Below, in pieces: positions 39,101 to 48,100 of a DNA stretch of 64,000 nucleotides. The DNA comes from Arion vulgaris (Eukaryota > Mollusca > Gastropoda > Stylommatophora > Arionidae). A program made the position numbers and the translations under genes. The stretch is from assembly GCA_020796225.1 (NCBI GenBank), contig CM036755.1, forward strand, positions 41,492,806-41,556,805, in the 5' to 3' direction. The notes under the pieces were generated by a model. The model had not been told where the DNA came from. It searched no databases and saw only the letters and a list, made by a program, of their open reading frames with translations. The first letter of the stretch is position 1; every line of letters starts with the position of its first letter.

Positions 39101-42100
39101 CACTGCCACACTATTCTTTTGGGCATAATCAGTTTTCAGGGTGATAATTTCAAAAATCTAAAATTTAAACTACTAAACTTAGGACTTTTAAACTATGGGA
39201 TAGGGTTAAGGTATAAATGAGCTACAGACCCATCTATATGTAGAGTATATTCTTCATAATCCATAAGCTATTGCTATAACTGCTGTTGAGTCGCTCCCAT
39301 TCATATTCACAGTATGAATCCCCGTTTTAAAGGTGGGTACCCATCACCTACTTCTGTATTCCTGGGAATATCTGCTATTGATCTATGAATACCGTCACGT
39401 GAATCAAAGTCCAAACTGGTATCACATTTAGAGACTGTTTTATCACTATCATTGACTAAGAAGTTCGAATCAATCATTTTAGACCTGCCTATCATTAACT
39501 ACATCGCTCATTTTGACAATCTTTGTTTACTTACGAAAAATCGCGAAACAAGTCGATTAAAATGGGATTGTATTTTTTTTTACAACCTCCATTGTCATGC
39601 TTGATGACATGTAATGACATTTCAGAATATATGCAGAAAAAAAAGAAATATAATATTTATTGATGAACTTACCCAGTTTTCATAAAACCTGCAACAAGAT
39701 CAATAAATTTGTTCTTCAGTTCAACATCTTCCTCATAGAAGACATCTTCTAGTTCAAGATAGTACCAGTTTTCAATAAATGGTTTCACATTGATATCAAA
39801 CAAATAGGCAAGTTCTAGTGCGTGTAGCATGTACTGTTTGGGTACATATCTAGGTTTGTGGTCAAAGGATAAAAGATAAGCATTGTTCTTTGTTGCTTCC
39901 TCCCCTTGTTGAGGACGTTTGTTGTAAGCTTCTAGGAAGTCGAGGCTATGCGTCAGAAAGATTCTATCAGTGGCTAATGCTGTAAGAGATTTCTCTAAAT
40001 CTTCATACAGTTTTATGTACTCGAGCAGAACTAATTTCACAACAGGTGTCGGAAAGTCAAACCACCAGGAGATGTCTCGAACGGTGACATCAATTGAAGA
40101 TGTGTCCACCTTACCGAAGCCAGCGTTGACTATAATATATCCATCATCGCCTGTGACACTTACGATGTAGTCCCGATTAAAGAATCCGATATCTGACAAG
40201 TACGCAGAGTCATTCAACAATATTGGGGGATGTTTAGGCAATATTTCATCTTCTGAAGATAAAACAGACAATCTTAGGTCATCATATTTAAACTCTGCCA
40301 CAAAGTTCCCAGCAGGTGTTTTCCTAAGACAAGAGACCACAGTGTCTTCATTTCCGGTAATATCACCTTCACCACAGCCAAATTTATTTGCTGCTATTTG
40401 TAGTAAGTCGTTAGAATCACGTGCTATGGTGGGAAATACCAAAACAACACCACTCAGAAACAAGGCCTGCAAACAGAAACAGTTGTACTTGTTAAAGAAG
40501 ATAATTTGTGAGAAATATGTGATGTGTTTCATTTATACATGAACCGCCTGTGTTGTGCCGGGACCCACAAGGGAGCAAAGAATAGTATCACTGCAACGTA
40601 CAAGGCATGTCGTAAGAGGCAACTGATATACGATCTAGGAAAGCTACCCTAGTAAATAAAAAGCATCGCAGACATCGGATGTGCTGGCCTACTTGTAGGC
40701 GTATAACTGGCACAACGTACAATCGCTCTTAGGCTCAGATCACATACAAATCACACATAGTGGTTAACAAGTGGTCGATATGGAGCGTTGGAAGAAGAAA
40801 AGAAGAAAATACTTGAACAACTTCTAAATCATTCTTTTTTTCATCGCTTTCCTTCTAATGTGAAACAATCTTAAGAACGGTGATGAAGCTCGTGAACATT
40901 CACTGCTCAACTAGGATGTTGTGAAGGAAGACAGTGGTGGTTTTGCTGTGACTACGAGCAGTCTTACTATGGGAAACATGGCAATAACTAAAGCGATGGT
41001 CTGACTGGAATCATAGACTTTTATCCATGCATGTTTTCTCAGTAATTCAATGAGCATGCTCAGGAAGGTTGAATCAGAAGGGGCTCGGAGACATTGGATG
41101 GAGTCGCTGGGGAGATCTAAGATGACAAAATCAGTGGGTTTTTTTTGCCAGGGCATGCAGATGTAAAGGGAAATGAACGCTCCGATAGGCTTGCAGGTAT
41201 GGCTGCTTTGGAAAGTGGGTGAGCAATAGACCAGGCTGATATTATAAATTCCTAAGGAGAGATGACGTGTACATGCTTTCAGTAATAACTGTGAATCTAC
41301 AACACTAACCAGACTGCAAGAATTCCAAGTAAAGTATGGTGTAGCTAGACAAGAACACTATGCTGGTAGCCAAAGAAGAATAGTAACCAACAAAGAACCG
41401 GGGTCGTTAGTCGCCACACGCTGAAGGAAATACTGAGGGGGAGATCGGAGCACTTATTGACTAATTGGTTCGACGTGCAGCGATGATGATCCGACGACTA
41501 AACTAAACTAAACTAAACTAAACTAAACTAAGAACGGTGATTAAATTGTCTCTTGTTTTTTTTACTTCCCACCGTCACCATCGGCGTTCGTTTCCTCTTC
41601 CTCGTCTTTCTCTGAATGTTTGATAGGCTTGAGAATGGTGAAGTTGTCATCAGGTCATATCTCTATGTTGTAGCCTGTTATCATCGATTCCCTTCCTTCT
41701 TCTTCTTCTTCGTCTTCTTCCTTTTTAGAATTATACATTGGTGCCTAATACGTATAGATATAATGGAGGTGATGTGACTTTAGTTACTCTAATCCGTCAA
41801 TGCCACTAGCGATGACTGGAGCACCTGACCTGAATGTATGCCGGCAGGATAATCAAGAATATTCTAGAGAGCTGGGTTCTGGCACAACATCTGTGAAGTG
41901 ACCATTCTTTCGCTACAATGACATATGCAAGAGCGACTTGACGTGCTTGACAGGATACACAAGATACACAGGATTGGAAAGAACTCGCCAGGCACAGGTC
42001 ATGCTAGAGACGTATTGGTGACGTATACATTTTGCGTGTAAAGGAATCAGACGTATTAGATTGAACCTGAATGGCGGAATAAACACTACATTTAATCAGC

Positions 42101-45100
42101 GAGCAACATGAACCATCAGCATGCAAACACTTCTACATTTGCTGAGAAATTAAATACGAGTGAATTGGTGATGATTGCGATGAATATTGAAAGAAGCACT
42201 GAACAGAAACAGAAAAGTTGGTGTTCTTTGAAATATTGTTTGTTTCGATGGTCCACTATGAATTCAGATGTGTTCATGGCGTCTAATATGATGGATCTGT
42301 CATTTTTGCGTGAAGGATTGCTTTCTTTATCACCAGTATCCCTTAACATTCAGACGACTCTTATTCCCAACTTCAGAAGTACTTGTAATGTAGATCCCCA
42401 AGTAAAGGATCAGTTTCCTGTAGTTCAATAGCGTACCGTGTGCATACCAAAATTTGTTTACATAAGCTGGTCTCGAACCCCGACATTTTCAAGCCACATG
42501 GTCACTAGTTCAGCTTGTTATCCACTTTGCTATCGACGATTACATACACAAATGTTATCTGGTTGTTTCAATGCCATTGTTTTTACTTTCTTTATAATTA
42601 TTTATTCAAATGGAGAAGTTCTTTATAATTGCTATTTTCTGTTTCCTTTAACAAATCAAAATCAGATACCAAAAGACAAAACATATGAATTTATGTGATG
42701 TGGACACATGATGCAAGCAATCCACTTCAGTTCAGAAGTAGCTTAGAACGTACTTCGCTTCTGTCACGGAATAATCGAACTATTTTCCAGTGATCCTTGG
42801 TCGCAATGTAAGTGAAATCAAGTTCCCAGTCATATAAAAAACAGGCGATAAAACGTTGAGCACAAAAAAAGAACTCTTGGCAGTTGAGAAATCTATAAAA
42901 GTAGACTGGAAGGCAGCTGCCTGAGCAAACTTAATAAAAACATTAAATATAAGTTTCTACAATGTTTGAACATCCTCAAGATTGTGTCAAAAGTCCTCGC
43001 CGACGCTACGGTGTTCATGCACTGTCGCTAGATCTTTCTATGATAGGAAAGAGATCAGAGCACAGATTGTTCATGATATAATCTATTATTGTATTTCCAA
43101 GACATAAGAAATGATATTTATAAATTATATGACTTGTTCATATTTCTTCACATTTATTGTTGCATATGTACTGTATATCTATCTGCCGAGAGCTGCGATA
43201 GTTCAGTGGTTAGTGCACTATATACTTAGTTGGTTAGTGCACTATATACTTAGTTGGTTAGTGCACTATATACTTAGTTGGTTAGTGCACTATATACTTA
43301 GTTGGTTAGTGCACTATATACTTAGTCGCATGGTCCAGGTTCAATTCCACAACAGGTGGGGAATTTATTTCCAACAGTAGAATTTAGTTCCTCAAAGGTT
43401 GACCCAGCCTCTATTGGGTACGGCGATGACGACAACGTTCTCAAGGCGCGGCGGGATGACGACAACGTTCTCCCATAGTGTGTCGACGGCCGGTCGGATG
43501 TCGACAACGTTCCCCCATAGCGTGCCAACGGTTAAAGAATAAATACTGGTCTAGCACAGCATTCTCTAATATACCGGTAAAAATAGACTCCACGGTTCAG
43601 AAAGCAATGACAAACAACTGAACGTATAAGTAGTGCTTAGAAAATCGACGACTCGTTTACTGTGGTTGATAGTGAAGTCATGTAAAGGATATGCCACCAT
43701 TTTCATTTCATTCATGAAAAAGCAGTTCCGGTTCCTTTACTTCAAAAATATATATATATCGTCCAGTTAATTAAATTTTTCTTTTTTTCCTGGTTGACAG
43801 TGGAATGTTTTAATGAACTTTACTATTGTCTATTGTCTATTCCCAGGTGGAAGATGTAGTTGGCTGTCCACTCTTGCCGTTAAGTGTAGGGATGGGAGCT
43901 TTAATTTACGTTCTACGGCTAGATGAGTCGCCCTTGTTGTGTTATATCCGTGTTTATGTAGTGTGGTCTTGATATTGTCTATCCATCTTTTTTTTGGTCT
44001 TCCCTTAGCTCTAGTAAACAATCTCTTTTATTGTATGCTGTTATTGGTGGTTGGTTGTATTTCATTCTCATTAAATGTCCAAACCACTGTATTTGTTGTC
44101 TTTCGATGTATTCGATGCATGAAGTTATGCCCACTCTGTTTCTGATGTCCTCATTTCGTAGTCTGTCTTTCCTGGTGACTCCACTGCCTTCCTCAAGCAT
44201 TTCATTTCACGCGTGGTGAGCTTTCTGTGATGTGTTGCTGTAAGAGACCAAGTTTGGTGCTGGTAACAAAGTGTTGGTAGGAAAATACTTTTTATCATCT
44301 GTCTTTTCACTTCCATCTTGATTTTTGGGTGTTGTAGTAATGGTGCCAGCTGGTATGTCACTGCATTTGCTTCTTGACATCTTGTCTCTGTTTCTTTATC
44401 CAGTTTTCCATCCTGTGTGAAAATGCTGCCTAAATATTTGAATTCAAAAACTTGCTTTACTATGGTGTTGTCTATTTGTATGTTTGCTTGGCTTGGTGTT
44501 CTGCTTATTTCCATAGTCTCGGTCTTTTGTTTGTTTATTTTCATGTTGTACTTTCTACATGCTATTAGCAATGAATTAATGTGATGTTCTAGCTGATCTT
44601 TATCTTCATAGATTAAACTTTGGTCGTCCGCAAAAGCAATTCGTTGATTTGGTTGTTTAATTGGTCGTCGTGATCATTGTCTATGTCAATAAGGTCTTTT
44701 TCGCACTTTGCCTCTTTCACTATTCTGTCTATATATATATTGAAGAGAAGAGGTGAGAGCACACAACCCTCTTACTCCTGATTTTGTTTCGAATGAGTCT
44801 ATCATTCCGTCTGTTGTTCTTATCACACTGTGGCTATTTGTATATATTGCTCTGATATTGTCTATCAGTTGTCCTTTGATCCATAGTTTGCTAGTGTTTC
44901 ATAGTACTTCTATCTATTCTGTCAATGCTTTCTTGATCGATGAATATAAGTGTAGCTCTTTGTTATATTCTTTTTTTCATCAGTTGTCCCAGAGTAATGA
45001 GCGCTGTGCTATTCTCTTCTAAAATGCTTGATATACTAATTATTTTCTTTATTATTCTATTGATTGATTGATTGATTGTACCATCATCATTGCACTTCGT

Positions 45101-48100
45101 CAAGTAACAGTTTTCTACATCTTCTTCTATCGCTATCATATCGACCAATTGTTAACCACTCTGTGTAATTTATATGTTATCTGAGCCTAAGAGCGTGTAC
45201 GTTGTGCCAGTTATGTGCCTACAAGTAAGCCAGCACATCCGATTTCTGCAACGCTTTTTATTTAACAGGGTAGCTTCCTAGATCCTACACAGTCCCTCTT
45301 ACGACATGCCTTGTAGGTCGCAGTGGTACTATTCTTTGCTTCCGTTGCTCGCTCGTCTCTTACGACATGCCTTGTAGGTCGCAGTGGTACTATTCTTTGC
45401 TTCCATTGCGGTCCCCTTGAGTCAACTATTTGTGCTCAAATTTCTTTCTTATAAAGGAAGATCTCAGCGGCAGTGCACGAACTCCGTGGTTATGGTCACC
45501 TTTGCTATCTCTATGATCTCTCGTGAGTATGAGTCAATCTGTAACTGGCTTACTTATCACAAATGAGATCTGACAATACGGTAGAGTAGAACTCACTAAA
45601 TGTAGTACTAACAAATTGAACTCACTAAATGTAGTACTAACACATTGAGTTTTAAGTTATTCTTTTATGTAGTACTAACACATTGAGTTTTAAGTTATTC
45701 TTTTATGTAGTACTAACACATTGAGTTTTAAGTTATTCTTTTATGTAGTACTAACACATTGAGTTTTAAGTTATTCTTTTATGTAGTACTAACACATTGA
45801 GTTTTAAGTTATTCTTTTACCAAGATAGAAAACAAACACACAAACATCTGACCTTATTAAAGAGATTTGTTGCTAATGGGGAAATGCTCAACACTGATGT
45901 GCTTACTGAACCTGCTGACTCGCCAGAGAGGGTGACACCATCTGGATCACCACCAAAGTATCTAATATTTTTCTTGATCCATTTTAGAGCCAGTATCTGG
46001 TCCCAGAAACCTTGGTTTCCAGGGAGAGAATTGGAGTTTCCTCTTAAGTAGCCTAGCCATCCCAGTCTGTAGTTGATGGTAACCACGATGACGTCACCCT
46101 GTTGTTTCAGGATAAGATTAGAATAGCAATCATCGTATTTTATTGAAACAATCATGATAAGCTACTCTTTCATATCTCTATATTATATGAGTCTAACTAT
46201 TAAGTTGGTTGAAGTGGTTACGAAGGTCACCAATTACGAGTGTCGTCAACCTACATTGCCCATATTACGGAATCGCCCAGGTCTGCACTATATGGTTCTC
46301 AAGCTCACTTGTATCGTTTCGGGGTCTGTTATGCTATTTATGTTGTCTACAACTATAGAAACTGTGGTTATCGGTTATTAGTTATTGAACTGATGACACA
46401 ACACTCCGGGTAGATCCATAGGTTCTTAGTCTCCCCAATATATGTCTGGTTAAGCACACTTCTCTCGCTGTCCCCCAAGCATACAGCTTTAATTGTACAA
46501 CGTGTAATTTCAAATTTCTCAAATCGCTGGATTGATTCAACGATTCAACGTCTATTTTAGTGTCCTTATCCAACAGTAGGTCACCAAGAGACAGAAAAAC
46601 CTCCCCCGTATCCATCCTAAACCACCCAACAATCGATGCAAGCCTGTTCGCTATCACGTTGCTTCGAACATCCGCATGACTATACACAAACTTTTAAATA
46701 TACCATGGCCTACTTATCTAAAATATAGTCAGTGTGAGAAGAGGACACATATTTACTGTACTTTGCACAAAACAAACAAGCAGCTTACTTCACCAACTAC
46801 TTAGAAATCATAACATGTTGAAAACAGTTACACCAGTCCAGTCTGCAAATCTCTGAGATCATAGGGGTGATGGAATGGTCATCCCCCTCAACTGCATAAA
46901 TTTGACAAACGAGATTTTGTATTCCCAACCAGTTCAGCGAGATATGTGGCGTATATTTGTTTTTAATATATTGATCTAATTTTTAAACTAGGACACGACT
47001 GCTCCAGGGAGAAGGAGATGAAGGTGGAATAGACATGGTAGCAATTAAAGAAACATATACAAAGATTAGAATATATTGAAGCTGGGCTGTAAGCTTAATA
47101 TTGGACATCATAGGGTGAATTAAATTAATAAAGAAGTAGAAAAACCAATAATGTATCAGTCAGTGGTCAATGTGTGGTAATTCGTAAGTCAGTGGTCAAG
47201 GTGTGGTAATACGTAAGTCAGTGGACAAGGTGTGGTAATACGTAAGTCAGTGGCCAAGGTGGGGTAAGTCAGTCGTCATTTGTGGACACTTACCCTGGTC
47301 ACGAAATTTCCTGGAACGTACCAGTTGGACGCACCATTGACATGTCCACCACCATGGAGAAAGACAAATACTTTCTTCAAGTCATTGTCTACTGTCTCCT
47401 GCAAATAAATAATATGAAACACAGTTGTATCAACAGCTTTGCCAGACATTGTGGTACCAACAGCTTTGTGGAACATTGTGGGACCAACAGCATTGGGGAA
47501 CATTGTGGTACCAACAGCATTGGGGAACATTGTGGCACCAACAGCTTTGTGGAACATTGTGGTACCAACAGCAATGTAAAGGAATAAAACAAACTAAAAT
47601 TGTTAACTTTTAAATATCAAGATAATACAAGTAGTATAGTATGTACAAAACGGGTCGTATTTTGTTGGGGTCGCCCCAAAGTGGGAAATACGCCACTCTA
47701 ATGTAGCGTAAAAAAGGATTTGCGAAAAAAGTAGGGTGCTTAATAGCTATCAATTTAAATGATCCATATATATATATAGAGATAAATATATATTTAAAAG
47801 ATAAACAAACGTTATCTGTAAGTTCTGTAATTGTGTACAGCATTGTGTACAAAACCTCCTGTGCACTAGCAATACAAACAAAACTATCAAGTACACTCGC
47901 AATACCTGGGACCTCCTGCCTTACCTATCTTTATTAGTACTAAAATCTTAGCTCTTCGCTCAATGCAAACTATATAGTTTTTGTTACCATATAGTTTTTG
48001 TTTGTATTGCTAGTTTACCTGATAGTTTTTGTTTGTATTGCTAGTTACCTGTGATAGTTTTGTTTTATTGCTAGTTACCTGGTAGTTTTGTTTATATTGT

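Noticed and set aside
40911..41156. 81-codon minus-strand frame
   Set aside because: It is antisense to the RNase H region of a LINE family F copy, which reads correctly on the plus strand.
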